64,000 nt of DNA. Source: Bryobacterales bacterium KBS 96. GTDB taxonomy: Bacteria; Acidobacteriota; Terriglobia; Bryobacterales; Bryobacteraceae. The stretch lies in contig KB906767.1 in NCBI GenBank assembly GCA_000381625.1, forward strand, positions 3,429,304 to 3,493,303, written 5' to 3'. This document shows, one piece after another, positions 1 to 9,127 of this stretch (the stretch's first letter is position 1; each line of letters starts with the position of its first letter). The position numbers were made by a program, and so were the translations under genes. The notes beneath the pieces were generated by a model. The model saw only the letters and a program-made list of their open reading frames with translations. It ran no database searches and was not told the DNA's origin.

Positions 1-1346
1 AAAACCCTATCGGTTGCCTCGAACACCGCGTTCAACCGGTTAGAAGCAGTTTCATCGGGACCGACGATGCGGAAATTCCGCGCCGGTTCATTCAACTCCA
101 TCACATCGCGCAAGAACTGCCCCATAATGCGCGTGGCCTCAGCTATTGTCTTTCCAGGAGCGTCAACCGCCACGGCATAGTCTCTAAAATCGGGAAGAAT
201 GAGATCTTTTAGCAGTAATCCCCCGTTCGCATGAGGATTGTCGCCCATGCGGCGCCGTCCTTTCGGGGCAAACTCCTGTAATTCAGATCTAAGCCGGCCT
301 TCTTCGTTGAACAATTCTTCAGGCCTATAGCTTTTCATCCAAGCTTCGAGCTGCTTAACGTGCTCTGGCTTCGAAGCCATATCGGTTAGTGGAACCTGAT
401 GCGAACGCCAGGAACCTTCGGCAGGCAGACCATCAACCATCTTGGGCCCGGTCCACCCTTTGAGGGTTCGGAGGATAATCATGGGCCACTGTGGGCGCAC
501 TACCTTTTCTGCTTGCCGGGCCTGCTTCTGAATCGACTGAATCTCTTCAAGAATTGAATCGAGCGTGGCTGCCATGAGTTGATGCATGGCTTCCGGCTCA
601 GATCCTTCTACAAATCGAGGTTCATAGCCGTATCCTCGAAATAGATTCGTCAACTCCCGATCGCTAAGCCTTCCCAAGACAGTCGGGTTCGCGATCTTGT
701 ACCCGTTCAGATGAAGGATGGGGAGAACGGCTCCGTCTCGAGCCGGATTCAAGAACTTGTTGGAATGCCAACTGGCAGCGAGCGGTCCCGTTTCCGCTTC
801 CCCATCGCCAATAACCGTACAAGCGATCAAATCGGGATTATCGAAGACAGCGCCGTAAGCATGTAGAAGCGCATAGCCAAGCTCGCCGCCTTCGTGAATC
901 GAACCAGGCGTTTCGGGAGCGACGTGACTCGGAATGCCGCCGGGGAATGAGAATTGTTTGAACAGCTTCTGTATTCCAGCTTCCGTTTGTGGAATATTTG
1001 GATATCGCTCGCTGTAGGTCCCTTCGAGATACACATTCGCAACGACGCCAGGTCCGCCGTGACCTGGGCCCGCGATGTAGATCGCATTCAAGTCGTATTT
1101 TTTAATGACACGATTGAAGTGAGCGTAAACAAAATTCAGCCCTGGGGTTGTACCCCAATGGCCAAGCAATCGCGGCTTAATGTGCTCCAAGGTCAAGGGC
1201 TGTTTGAGAAGGGGATTGTCCAGCAAATAAATCTGCCCTACGGAGAGGTAGTTGGCCGCACGCCAATAGGCGTCGAGGACACGAACCTCATCCGGCGATA
1301 GTGGATTGTCTTGGACTGTATGTATGGGAGCTTCAGTTTGCTTCAT
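1..1346 (-). CDS. xfp: Phosphoketolase, N-terminal part (runs off left edge)
   Basis: Thiamine-diphosphate enzyme that splits xylulose-5-phosphate and/or fructose-6-phosphate with phosphate to acetyl phosphate plus an aldose phosphate, in the cytoplasm. Reading the minus strand from ATG at 1346 gives about 448 continuous residues with family hallmarks: a start with NPLSPDE and [33 protein letters not shown], the ThDP motif GDGEAETGP and WTGPK. Full-length enzymes have about 790 residues, so the C-terminal two fifths lie outside the window. A sigma-54-like box lies just upstream. With phosphoglycerate mutase and alcohol dehydrogenase nearby it suggests a bypass giving ATP through acetyl phosphate. 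The family is certain; the preferred sugar phosphate cannot be told from the sequence. Confidence 0.95.
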   Translation of the reverse strand, partial: MKQTEAPIHTVQDNPLSPDEVRVLDAYWRAANYLSVGQIYLLDNPLLKQPLTLEHIKPRLLGHWGTTPGLNFVYAHFNRVIKKYDLNAIYIAGPGHGGPGVVANVYLEGTYSERYPNIPQTEAGIQKLFKQFSFPGGIPSHVAPETPGSIHEGGELGYALLHAYGAVFDNPDLIACTVIGDGEAETGPLAASWHSNKFLNPARDGAVLPILHLNGYKIANPTVLGRLSDRELTNLFRGYGYEPRFVEGSEPEAMHQLMAATLDSILEEIQSIQKQARQAEKVVRPQWPMIILRTLKGWTGPKMVDGLPAEGSWRSHQVPLTDMASKPEHVKQLEAWMKSYRPEELFNEEGRLRSELQEFAPKGRRRMGDNPHANGGLLLKDLILPDFRDYAVAVDAPGKTIAEATRIMGQFLRDVMELNEPARNFRIVGPDETASNRLNAVFEATDRV

Positions 1347-1365
1347 ATACCCTGCGGCGAAGAGG

Positions 1366-1382
1366 GGCACGAATCGTGCCAT
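1366..1382 (-). promoter_or_regulatory. Sigma-54-like promoter box / perfect palindrome before xfp
   Basis: On the minus strand 1382-1367 reads ATGGCACGATTCGTGC, which fits TTGGCACG-N4-TTGC with the strict GG-to-GC spacing. The predicted start point is near 1355, giving a leader of about 9 nt before the ATG at 1346. The same bases hold a perfect 7-bp inverted repeat (GGCACGA-A-TCGTGCC, 1366-1380), so an operator is an alternative reading. Confidence 0.4.
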
Positions 1383-1565
1383 CGCCGATAAAGCGGGAAT
1401 CCCGTCAACGCGTCCACGGAGAACAGGCCCATCTGGGTCAAGTCGCCTCCCCGGTGGGTGATTTGACTCAGTGGCGCCGCGGCTTACAGGCTTAAGAACT
1501 GAAGAGGTCGACCGATGATCGCCGCCAACACTGCGGTAGAGTGTCCTGTCGCCTACAGAAGAACT

Positions 1566-2981
1566 TCAATCTAAACCGAAAGACTCCCCTCGCGACGGGC
1601 ATATTACGTCCAACTGCAGTTGTTCTTTGAGAACCGAAGCAAGAACGTTTTGTGCCTCAGGCTCACCATGGACAAGGAAGACCCTCTTCAGTTTCCGCGC
1701 GATCGGGCGAACCCATTTCACTAGATCCTGTTGGTCAGCATGGCCGCTGAGCGCGTTAAGGGCCGCTACTTCTGCACGCACACGCATGGGCTCGCCAAAA
1801 ATCTTCACCTCAGAATGATGTTCGATAAGCCGCCTGCCCAACGTGTTTGCCGCCTGAAACCCGGTAATCAAAATTAGGTTGCGTGGGTCTTCGATGCCAT
1901 TCCGAAGATGGTGAAGTATCCGTCCCCCTTCACACATTCCCGATGCGGAAATCACAATAAACGGAATCCTCAGATCATTGAGCGTCTTGCTTTCAGAAGG
2001 TTTTCGCAGATAGCGGAGGCGACGGAATCCAAATGGATCCAGTCCCTTATCGATAAATTTAGCTGCTTCGGAGTTGAACTCTTCGGGGTGATGCCGGAAT
2101 ACATCAGTAACGTTGATCGCCAAAGGGCTATCGACGAAGATCGGGATGTCGGGGAGGAGGTTCTTTTCTACAAGCCGATGAAGAATCAATACGAGTTGCT
2201 GGGCGCGCCCGACAGCAAATGCCGGAACGATCACGTGGCCTCCCCGTGCGATTGTCTTGCTGACCAAGCGCCGAAGCTTCTCTTGTACGCCTTCGAGTGG
2301 TTTATGCAAGCGATCTCCATAGGTGCTTTCGAGGATCAGATAGTCTGCCTCGGGAGCCGGATCAGGGTTGCGGAGAATCGGAACGCCAGGGCGCCCGAGG
2401 TCGCCTGAGAACAGAATCTTCACCGAACGACGGTTCTGAGCGCCTTCAAGAAGAACAAACGCCGAACCGAGAATGTGTCCGGCGTTACTGAATTCAATGC
2501 TGAGTCCTCCTCCGATCCGCTTTTTCACATGACAACCGCAAGCTTCGAAGCGGCTGATCGTATTCTCTGCATCGGCGACGGTATAGAGAGGTGGAACCGG
2601 CGTGTTCCGATCCTCCAGGCTGAGTGCTTTCCGGCGAGAGTTGCGCTTCTCGATAAATGCCGCATCTCTTTCTTGAATATGGGCCGAATCGGCAAGCATG
2701 TATTGGCAGAGTTCGGCTGTGGCCGGCGTCGCGTGAATGCGGCCGCTAAACCCGTTCTTCACTAATGTCGGCATATTCCCGCTATGGTCCAAGTGGGCAT
2801 GCGAGAGAACAACAGAGCGGATCGAGCTCGCGGCAAAAGGCAGGTGATTGTTCGTCTCAAAAGCTTCGCGGCGATGCCCTTGTAGCAATCCGCACTCCAG
2901 CAAATGAGTCTCATTGCCGGCTTGGATCACATGCATGGATCCCGTTACGGCCTGCGCCGCACCCCAAAACGTGACCTTCAT
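1566..2981 (-). CDS. MBL-fold beta-CASP RNA-processing nuclease
   Basis: Predicted zinc-dependent RNase of the metallo-beta-lactamase/beta-CASP family (YSH1/CPSF-73-like), cytoplasmic, 471 residues, the usual length. Visible motifs: the metal site SHAHLDHSGN (H61, H63, D65, H66), FSGDLGRPG, the beta-CASP stretch VPAFAVGRAQ, ISASGMCEGG and the C-terminal LSGHADQQDL. It starts 36 bp after the gpm stop on the same strand, so the two are probably cotranscribed. Such genes often sit in universal-stress/low-oxygen clusters, which fits this locus. The physiological substrate is unknown. Confidence 0.9.
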   Translation of the reverse strand: MKVTFWGAAQAVTGSMHVIQAGNETHLLECGLLQGHRREAFETNNHLPFAASSIRSVVLSHAHLDHSGNMPTLVKNGFSGRIHATPATAELCQYMLADSAHIQERDAAFIEKRNSRRKALSLEDRNTPVPPLYTVADAENTISRFEACGCHVKKRIGGGLSIEFSNAGHILGSAFVLLEGAQNRRSVKILFSGDLGRPGVPILRNPDPAPEADYLILESTYGDRLHKPLEGVQEKLRRLVSKTIARGGHVIVPAFAVGRAQQLVLILHRLVEKNLLPDIPIFVDSPLAINVTDVFRHHPEEFNSEAAKFIDKGLDPFGFRRLRYLRKPSESKTLNDLRIPFIVISASGMCEGGRILHHLRNGIEDPRNLILITGFQAANTLGRRLIEHHSEVKIFGEPMRVRAEVAALNALSGHADQQDLVKWVRPIARKLKRVFLVHGEPEAQNVLASVLKEQLQLDVICPSRGESFGLD

Positions 2982-3017
2982 GGATAAATTGCTTTTTCTT
3001 GCTCCCTTTATTTGAGT

Positions 3018-3803
3018 TTATTGGCCAGCCGATAAATCATTTCCTGCCGAACTGTGCAGGCCCGTTGCTTCCTCTGCCGTCGCCGCATCGGGATCGCCGA
3101 GATAATAGCTCCCCATTCGGCTCAGGTCAGGAGCAAGCTCATATACCAAGGGGACGCCGAAAGGAATTTCGACGTCGGCAATGTCTTCATCGGAAATGCC
3201 ATCCAGGTACTTTACCAACGCTCGCAGGCTATTTCCATGCGCTACGACTAGCACCTGTTCCTGCTTCCGGAGAGCCATGGCAATCGAGTGCTGCCAGCAC
3301 GGCCAAAGCCGGGAAGCCGTATCGCTTAGGTTCTCGCCCAAAGGCAACTCATGCGGGCGAACACGTTGATAACGTGGATCATGGCCAGGGTAGCGATCGT
3401 CATTCGGTGCAACCAGAGGAGGCCGTGCATCATAACTGCGCCGCCAGCGTTTTATCTGCGCTTCCCCAAAATCAACGGATGCCTGAGATTTGTTTAGGCC
3501 CTGTAATGCCCCGTAGTGGCGCTCGTTCAACTGCCAGCAGTTGTGGGACGGAATCCACATCAGATTCATCTCGTCCAGGACCATCCAAAGGGTCCGGATC
3601 GCGCGTTTCAAAACAGAAGTATACGCAATATCGAAGCTGAATCCGTGTTTGCGTAATATGCGTCCCGCTTCTTGTGCCTGCTTGCAGCCATTTATGGTGA
3701 GATCAACGTCCATCCAGCCCGTAAACCGGTTCTCCTGATTCCAGGTGCTTTCTCCGTGGCGTAACAGTACAAGCGTTTGATACTTGACTTCTCGTTGATA
3801 CAT
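3018..3803 (-). CDS. gpmA: 2,3-bisphosphoglycerate-dependent phosphoglycerate mutase
   Basis: Interconverts 3- and 2-phosphoglycerate in glycolysis. The 261-residue protein from ATG at 3803 carries the histidine-phosphatase signature [10 protein letters not shown] (phospho-acceptor H16), [23 protein letters not shown] and [16 protein letters not shown], all typical of dPGM. An open frame continues 92 codons further upstream, but that stretch has no family similarity, so the start immediately before [16 protein letters not shown] is chosen. The upstream sigma-54-like box at 3819-3834 would leave only about 4 nt of leader, so either the transcript is nearly leaderless or the box is not the promoter. 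Divergent from the alcohol dehydrogenase gene. Confidence 0.92.
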   Translation of the reverse strand: MYQREVKYQTLVLLRHGESTWNQENRFTGWMDVDLTINGCKQAQEAGRILRKHGFSFDIAYTSVLKRAIRTLWMVLDEMNLMWIPSHNCWQLNERHYGALQGLNKSQASVDFGEAQIKRWRRSYDARPPLVAPNDDRYPGHDPRYQRVRPHELPLGENLSDTASRLWPCWQHSIAMALRKQEQVLVVAHGNSLRALVKYLDGISDEDIADVEIPFGVPLVYELAPDLSRMGSYYLGDPDAATAEEATGLHSSAGNDLSAGQ

Positions 3804-3818
3804 GCGAAATCTCCGCGT

Positions 3819-3834
3819 GCAGGCTCCATGCCAA
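3819..3834 (-). promoter_or_regulatory. Sigma-54-like promoter box before gpm
   Basis: The minus strand reads TTGGCATGGAGCCTGC, matching the -24/-12 consensus TTGGCACG-N4-TTGC with exact GG-to-GC spacing. It would start transcription near 3807, very close to the gpm start codon at 3803. The resemblance to the box before the universal stress gene (TTGGCATGGGACTTGC) is striking. Confidence 0.45.
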
Positions 3835-3897
3835 ATAACTGCGAGCCGGGTTGGGGGTACGATGCCTAGAACCCGAAATAGCGGTGATTGCGTTAAG

Positions 3898-3926
3898 TGG
3901 CGCAGGGCAGCGCCATAGTGCGCACT
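3898..3926. promoter_or_regulatory. Two palindromes between divergent promoters (possible activator site)
   Basis: TGGCGC-agggca-GCGCCA (3898-3915) is a perfect inverted repeat and is followed by the 10-bp palindrome AGTGCGCACT (3917-3926). They lie midway between the candidate gpm and adh sigma-54 boxes, where an NtrC-type activator would be expected to bind. A related perfect palindrome, ATTGGCGCCAAT, occurs at 10095-10106 in the leader of the universal stress gene. Confidence 0.35.
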
Positions 3927-3968
3927 GTGCGCCTGTCCGTTGGCAAAAGCTTCCGGCGTCACCTCAAC

Positions 3969-3984
3969 TTGGCAATGGTCCTGC
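3969..3984 (+). promoter_or_regulatory. Sigma-54-like promoter box before adh
   Basis: TTGGCAATGGTCCTGC fits the -24/-12 consensus with exact spacing. The predicted start point near 3996 gives a 29-nt leader that contains the GAAAGGA ribosome-binding site before the ATG at 4025, a normal promoter layout. Confidence 0.5.
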
Positions 3985-4024
3985 GAATGCAGAGGTTCTG
4001 TTTTACAGAAAGGACAAATATAAA

Positions 4025-5122
4025 ATGCCACTTCTCGAATCCGAAAAAGACGATGCAGAGCAGTTGACCAGCGGCACAATGAAGGCTGTCGTCTTTCGCG
4101 GCCCGGGGCAGTTCCAACTGGAGGCGAAGCCGGTTCCGAAAGCCGGGCCGGGCGATGCCATCATTAGGGTGCGCCTCACCACAATTTGCGGAACCGACAT
4201 TCACATCATTCGGGGTGAATATCCGGTGCACTCCGGTCTCACGATTGGACACGAGGCTGTCGGCACAATTCACGAACTCGGGGCGGGCGTTACCGGATAC
4301 AAAATGGGACAGCGAGTGCTGGTGGGGGCCATTACTCCTTGCGGCCAATGCGAGCCATGCCTGGGGGGCCATACCTCGCAATGCGGCGGTCCGATTGGCG
4401 GTTGGAGATTGGGAAACACGATCGACGGGGTGCAAGCCGAGTATTTTCGTGTGCCCTTCGCACAGGCAAATCTCGCTGCGATTCCCGATCATCTTGCGGA
4501 CGAAGACGTTATCCTGCTCGCTGATATCGCTTCCACCGGTTTTAGCGCCGCCGAAAGCGGAAAGATTCGGCTAGGTGACACGGTTGCGGTCTTCGCGCAG
4601 GGTCCCATCGGATTATGTGCGACGCTGGGAGCGCGCTTGATGGGAGCATCGGAGATTTTCGCTATCGATACCGATCCGAACCGCTTGAAAATGTCTGCCC
4701 AGTTTGGCGCCACAGTGACGCTGAGCGCCGATCGCGATCCAGTGAAAGAGATTATGGATAGGACGAACGGTAGAGGTGTCGACGTCGCCATTGAAGCGCT
4801 CGGGGTGCAGACGACATTTGAAAATGCTTTACGGGTTCTGACGCCTGGCGGAATTCTATCGAGCGTGGGCGTCTATTCGGGGCATTTATCCATTCCACTA
4901 GAGGGCTTTCACGCCGGCCTCGCGGATCAAACAATTGTTACGACGCTTTGTCCCGGAGGGAAGGAGCGCATGCGCCGTCTTATGCGCCTTGTCGAGACAA
5001 AGCGAATGAATTTGCGGCCATTGTTAACTCATACCTTCGACCTTGAAAACATTTTGGAAGCCTATAAGCTTTTTGAGTCGCGACAGCAGGGTGTCTTGAA
5101 GGTCGCGATCCGCGTCAAGTAA
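4025..5122 (+). CDS. Zinc-dependent alcohol dehydrogenase (MDR family)
   Basis: NAD(P)-dependent medium-chain dehydrogenase of 365 residues, cytoplasmic. Catalytic-zinc ligands are C55 (TICGTDIH) and H76-E77 (TIGHEAVG); the structural-zinc loop has C106, C109, C112 and C120; the Rossmann segment follows at [17 protein letters not shown]. The ATG at 4025 is preferred over longer frames because of the GAAAGGA ribosome-binding site 10 bases upstream; ATG 4079 is also possible. The overall pattern resembles secondary-alcohol dehydrogenases of the Thermoanaerobacter type, but substrate and cofactor are not decided by the sequence. It probably reoxidises NADH during fermentative growth, matching phosphoketolase nearby. 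Confidence 0.9.
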   Translation: MPLLESEKDDAEQLTSGTMKAVVFRGPGQFQLEAKPVPKAGPGDAIIRVRLTTICGTDIHIIRGEYPVHSGLTIGHEAVGTIHELGAGVTGYKMGQRVLVGAITPCGQCEPCLGGHTSQCGGPIGGWRLGNTIDGVQAEYFRVPFAQANLAAIPDHLADEDVILLADIASTGFSAAESGKIRLGDTVAVFAQGPIGLCATLGARLMGASEIFAIDTDPNRLKMSAQFGATVTLSADRDPVKEIMDRTNGRGVDVAIEALGVQTTFENALRVLTPGGILSSVGVYSGHLSIPLEGFHAGLADQTIVTTLCPGGKERMRRLMRLVETKRMNLRPLLTHTFDLENILEAYKLFESRQQGVLKVAIRVK

Positions 5123-5265
5123 GAGGAACTTTTGCGCATGTTTCCAGTCGGTGTCTTAGGTTAGAAGGCCGGCTCAATGATCCCGTACTCTAGTAGGGGA
5201 GGCAAATCCTGGACAAACGCAATCCTTGCCCCAACGCCGGCGATGGAGAGCAGCAGGAGCAATCT

Positions 5266-7254
5266 GTGACCGAAGGGGCCACCGAGAAAGAAGCGCGCGT
5301 TCACATTCAGTCGTACTGGCGCTTCCGGGATCTTCTCGAAGCCGCCCCGGACGGCATCATCGAGGTGGAGCGCGATGGCACCATTGTGCTGTTAAACGCC
5401 GCCGCCGAGAAGATGTTCGGCTACCGGCGCGAAGAACTCCTCGGCCAGTTAATCGAGGTTCTCGTTCCGGGTTCCGTGCGAGGCCGCCATCATGAGCATC
5501 GGGATCACTACGCCGAACACCCCGTGACGCGGCCTATGGGCATCGGTCTCGAGTTGTTCGCTCAGTGCAAAGACGGTAGTCAATTTCCCGTCGAGATCAG
5601 CCTCAGCCCTATCCGCTCATCGCAGGGCTCGCGTGTCATTGCAATTGTGCGAGACATTACGACTCGCAAGCAGGCCGAAGCTAAAATCAACGCGATCCAC
5701 CAGCAGTTTGCGGCTGAACTTGCGGCCACCAATCAACAACTCGAAATTCGAAACCGCGAAGTCGAGCGCGCGAACCGGCTCAAGAATGAATTTCTCGCCA
5801 GTATGAGCCATGAGCTTCGGACGCCGCTCCATACGGTGATCGGATTCGCGGACCTGCTTGCCGAAGAGTTGAAGGGAACGTTAAATTCCGATCAGAGGAG
5901 ATTCGTCGGACACATCCAGCGGGATTCGCGCCATTTATTGGAATTGATTAACGACGTCCTTGACATCAGCAAAATCGAATCCGGGCGTCTCGAATTATAT
6001 CCCGAACTGTTTAACGCCGCTGGCGCCATCGCCGAGACCGTCGCTAGCCTTCGTCCTCTCGCTGAGAACAAGCAGATCCGAATCAACGAAGACTTTGACC
6101 GCCGTTTAGCCATTACCGCGGATCGGCTGCGCTTTAAAGAGATTCTTTACAATTTGATTAGCAACGCTATCAAGTTCACGCCGGATAAGGGCCAAATCAC
6201 CGTTGAAGGCCATGAGCAGCTCGAAACCATCGCCTTTGCCGTTACGGATACGGGTGTTGGCATCCATCCTGCGGAGCAAGAGGCGATTTTCGATAAGTTT
6301 TATCAACTCGGATCAACCACGCGAGGTGTCCGGGAAGGCACGGGCCTCGGTCTGGCAATCACCAAGAGTCTCGTCGAGATGCACGGAGGAAGGATTGAGT
6401 TGAAGAGCACGCCGGGCGAGGGAAGCCGATTTCAATTCTTCCTTCTCCGGAATGGACCGGAAATGCCGTCGCATCAGGCGGGAAACAAGAAGAGCGCCCG
6501 GTCGATCGTCTTACTAGGAGCCGGCAAAGAGCACGACCGGATCGTCGATTATCTGACGCAGAAAGGATACGAGGTGATCGACGCTCAAACCGTAAATCAA
6601 GCCCTCCGGTCTGGCCGAAGTGCGCGGCCAGCGGCAATCGTGCTCGACTTGACTGTGCTTGGATCAGCGAATTGGCAGACATTTCAGCGGCTTCGAGCGA
6701 AAAATGATATGACGCAAGTTCCAGCTCTTATATTGACCGCGGCGCAGGATAAAGGCATAGCCGTGTCGTTGGGGGCGAACGCCGCCGTTGTGAAGCCAGT
6801 CGATCCTGCGATGCTTCTCAAAATCTTGAAGAAAGAAGTGCTGCGCACGCCAGGCGAGCCCTCGCGCATATTAGTTGTGGACGATGCACAGGATACTCGC
6901 GAGCTTCTGGATGGAACGCTTCGCTCGGCAGGCTTTCTGCCGGTTCTCGCTTCTAATGGCGAGCAGGCTCTGGAGACACTGGCCCGAAGCCCGATTTCGG
7001 CGATTGTGGCCGATCTCATCATGCCGGGGATGAGCGGCTTGGAGCTGATTCTGCATATCCGCCAAAACTCCAGGTTTGCAAAAGTTCCCATCGTGGTCCT
7101 CACGGAAAAGGGAATGGACCAGGAGAATGAGCAGATTCTGAACCGTCAAGCCAACGCGCTGTTCTTGGAGGCGTTTCCCTGGAAGGAAGAGTTTCTGTCT
7201 AAAATCGAGGAACTTCTTGAAACTGCCATCGACAGGGATGCCGCACGGGCATGA
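5266..7254 (+). CDS. PAS-domain hybrid histidine kinase with two receiver domains
   Basis: Sensor kinase, 662 residues, starting with GTG behind an AGGAG site. Order: PAS (about 15-130, EAAPDGIIEVERDG, ending VRDITTRKQAEA), a short coiled linker, HisKA with H182 in MSHELRTPLH, HATPase (N-box NLISNAIKF, GTGLGLAI near 358), then two receiver-like domains. The first receiver (about 405-505) keeps LDL but lacks the acidic pair, so it looks inactive. The second (about 528-650) has VVDDAQD and VADLIMPGMSG but no clear KP lysine. No membrane segment, so a cytoplasmic signal is sensed. First gene of a three-gene operon; its stop overlaps the next start (ATGA). Confidence 0.92.
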   Translation: MTEGATEKEARVHIQSYWRFRDLLEAAPDGIIEVERDGTIVLLNAAAEKMFGYRREELLGQLIEVLVPGSVRGRHHEHRDHYAEHPVTRPMGIGLELFAQCKDGSQFPVEISLSPIRSSQGSRVIAIVRDITTRKQAEAKINAIHQQFAAELAATNQQLEIRNREVERANRLKNEFLASMSHELRTPLHTVIGFADLLAEELKGTLNSDQRRFVGHIQRDSRHLLELINDVLDISKIESGRLELYPELFNAAGAIAETVASLRPLAENKQIRINEDFDRRLAITADRLRFKEILYNLISNAIKFTPDKGQITVEGHEQLETIAFAVTDTGVGIHPAEQEAIFDKFYQLGSTTRGVREGTGLGLAITKSLVEMHGGRIELKSTPGEGSRFQFFLLRNGPEMPSHQAGNKKSARSIVLLGAGKEHDRIVDYLTQKGYEVIDAQTVNQALRSGRSARPAAIVLDLTVLGSANWQTFQRLRAKNDMTQVPALILTAAQDKGIAVSLGANAAVVKPVDPAMLLKILKKEVLRTPGEPSRILVVDDAQDTRELLDGTLRSAGFLPVLASNGEQALETLARSPISAIVADLIMPGMSGLELILHIRQNSRFAKVPIVVLTEKGMDQENEQILNRQANALFLEAFPWKEEFLSKIEELLETAIDRDAARA

Positions 7255-7625
7255 AACGCATTCTGGTTGCCGAGGACAGGCCTGGAAGCCTTGAGCTCAT
7301 CCGCACAGTTCTCGAAAGCGCTGGTTATGAGGTCATCGAAGCAACGGACGGGCAGGAAGCCGTGGAAAAAGCTTCTGGCAGTTCAGTGGACCTGTTTCTG
7401 CTTGATCTGCAGATGCCAAAAGTCGACGGTTTCGGAGTGGTGGCGCAGTTGCGAAAAGATCCCCGATTCGCGAGCACTCCGATTGTTGCATTAACCGCGA
7501 GCGCGATGCATGGCGACCGCGAACGAGCGCTCGCAGCCGGATTCTCATCCTATATAGCCAAACCGGTCGATCTAGCTGCCCTGCGCTCGGAGCTGAAGCG
7601 CCTGATCGGCGGAGGGCACCCCTGA
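7251..7625 (+). CDS. Single-domain response regulator (CheY/DivK-like)
   Basis: A 124-residue stand-alone receiver. The acidic pocket is E8-D9 (VAEDR), the phospho-acceptor D52 (LLDLQMPKVDG), the threonine LTAS and the lysine YIAKP near 103. There is no output domain, so it probably relays phosphate or acts by protein contact. Its ATG overlaps the stop of the hybrid kinase, implying translational coupling and a shared pathway. Confidence 0.9.
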   Translation: MKRILVAEDRPGSLELIRTVLESAGYEVIEATDGQEAVEKASGSSVDLFLLDLQMPKVDGFGVVAQLRKDPRFASTPIVALTASAMHGDRERALAAGFSSYIAKPVDLAALRSELKRLIGGGHP

Positions 7626-7662
7626 TGAAACGGGAGGGCGAACTGCTGAGACAGAGAACAAG

Positions 7663-9093
7663 ATGAACCCCAAACCACCGGAAGTTTCGAAGGTTTCATT
7701 GCTCATTGTTGACGATAACCCCGGGAGCCTGGATTTGTTAGCCACCGCTCTCGAGCAGCCAGACTTGGACATTTGGACCACCAACGATCCCGAAGAAGCC
7801 TTGGAAATTGTCTTCCAGAAGCATCCTCACATCGTGCTCACCGATTTGATTATGCCGAAGATAAGTGGCCTCGATTTGCTCGAGCGCATTGTCAACTTCG
7901 ACCCGGCGGTCGAAGTGCTTCTCATGACGGCGCATTATTCGACAGAATCCGCTGTAGAGGCAATCCGAAAAGGAGCCAGCGACTACTTAAACAAGCCCAT
8001 TTCGCTATCGGCGCTTCGCGACCGCCTTCGCGGCATGATCGAGAGCGTGCGTCATAGACAGCGTGCGTTCGAGTTGCAGGAGGAGTTGCGCGGCAGTGCT
8101 CAATTCGAGCACATCATCGGAAACAGTCCCGCGATGTGGGAGCTCTTTTCACGGATCCGCCGCATTGCTCCGCACTTTAGAACGGCTCTGATCACTGGGC
8201 CTACAGGCTCCGGGAAAGAACTGGTTGCGCAGGCGCTTCACCGGCTCAGTCCGGCATCCCCGGGGAATCTCGTCGTCGTGAATTGCTCGGCTTTAGTTGA
8301 AACACTTTTTGAAAGTGAGTTATTTGGTCACGTGAAGGGCTCGTTCACCGGCGCCACGCATGATAAGGTCGGCTTGGTGGAACACGCCAGTAATGGCGTT
8401 CTCTTTTTGGATGAGATCGGGGACATGCCCCTGAGCACGCAAGCCAAACTATTACGCACGATTCAGAATCAGGAAGTACAGCGGGTGGGATCGTTGCAGG
8501 CACGAAAAGTGAGTTTCCGCGTGATTGCTGCTACACACCGCGATCTCCGCGCCATGATTCGGGACGGGCGCTTTCGCGAGGACTTATACTATCGTCTTTC
8601 GATGGTGGAACTGCGAGTCCCGTCTCTCGCGGAACGGAAAGAGGACTTGCCGCTGTTGGCCAGGCATTTTGTTGAAAAGTTTTCAAAGCAATTCGATAAG
8701 CCGATCAGGGGAATGACGCAACGCGCCAGCATTGCGATCAGCCGGTACGAGTGGCCGGGAAATGTCCGCGAACTCGAGAATGCAATCGGCCACGCCTGCA
8801 TGATGGTTCTCAACGATATGATTGACGTGGCCGATTTGCCTGAATCTGTTCGGAGTCCCGAACACGTTCGAAGCGGATGTCAGCAGTCTGCATCCAGCAC
8901 TGCGATTGCGATCGCTTCGGAGAGTGACTCGCCGGCCTCGATGCTCGAAGACACTGAGAAGCGTATGATTGCCGATGCCTTAGCCAACGCTTCCGGGAAC
9001 CAGTCAGAAGCAGCCCGTCTTCTCCGCATTGGTAGAGATGCTCTGCGCTACAAAATGAAAAAGTACGGCCTTACGACTTTCATAGGCAACTGA
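7663..9093 (+). CDS. NtrC-family sigma-54-dependent response regulator
   Basis: Activator of 476 residues. Receiver domain with D17-D18, phospho-acceptor D61 (LTDLIMPKISG) and lysine NKP; AAA+ domain with Walker A GPTGSGKE (179-186), the sigma-54 contact loop GSFTGA (226-231, serine in place of the common alanine) and Walker B FLDEIGD; Fis-type helix-turn-helix at the C-terminus (NQSEAARLLRIGRDALRYKM). Third gene of the kinase operon, 37 bp after the receiver gene. It is the natural candidate to drive the sigma-54-like boxes found upstream of neighbouring genes. Confidence 0.94.
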   Translation: MNPKPPEVSKVSLLIVDDNPGSLDLLATALEQPDLDIWTTNDPEEALEIVFQKHPHIVLTDLIMPKISGLDLLERIVNFDPAVEVLLMTAHYSTESAVEAIRKGASDYLNKPISLSALRDRLRGMIESVRHRQRAFELQEELRGSAQFEHIIGNSPAMWELFSRIRRIAPHFRTALITGPTGSGKELVAQALHRLSPASPGNLVVVNCSALVETLFESELFGHVKGSFTGATHDKVGLVEHASNGVLFLDEIGDMPLSTQAKLLRTIQNQEVQRVGSLQARKVSFRVIAATHRDLRAMIRDGRFREDLYYRLSMVELRVPSLAERKEDLPLLARHFVEKFSKQFDKPIRGMTQRASIAISRYEWPGNVRELENAIGHACMMVLNDMIDVADLPESVRSPEHVRSGCQQSASSTAIAIASESDSPASMLEDTEKRMIADALANASGNQSEAARLLRIGRDALRYKMKKYGLTTFIGN

Positions 9094-9127
9094 ACATCAG
9101 AATTCTCCGCATCGTATTTTGCATGAC

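Noticed and set aside
1627-2974. Several open frames on the plus strand across the MBL-nuclease gene
   Set aside because: All lie antisense to a gene with complete family motifs and show no motif of their own.
3804-4079. The 92 extra N-terminal codons of the phosphoglycerate mutase frame as coding
   Set aside because: They cover the divergent promoter region and the start of adh and have no similarity to the family.
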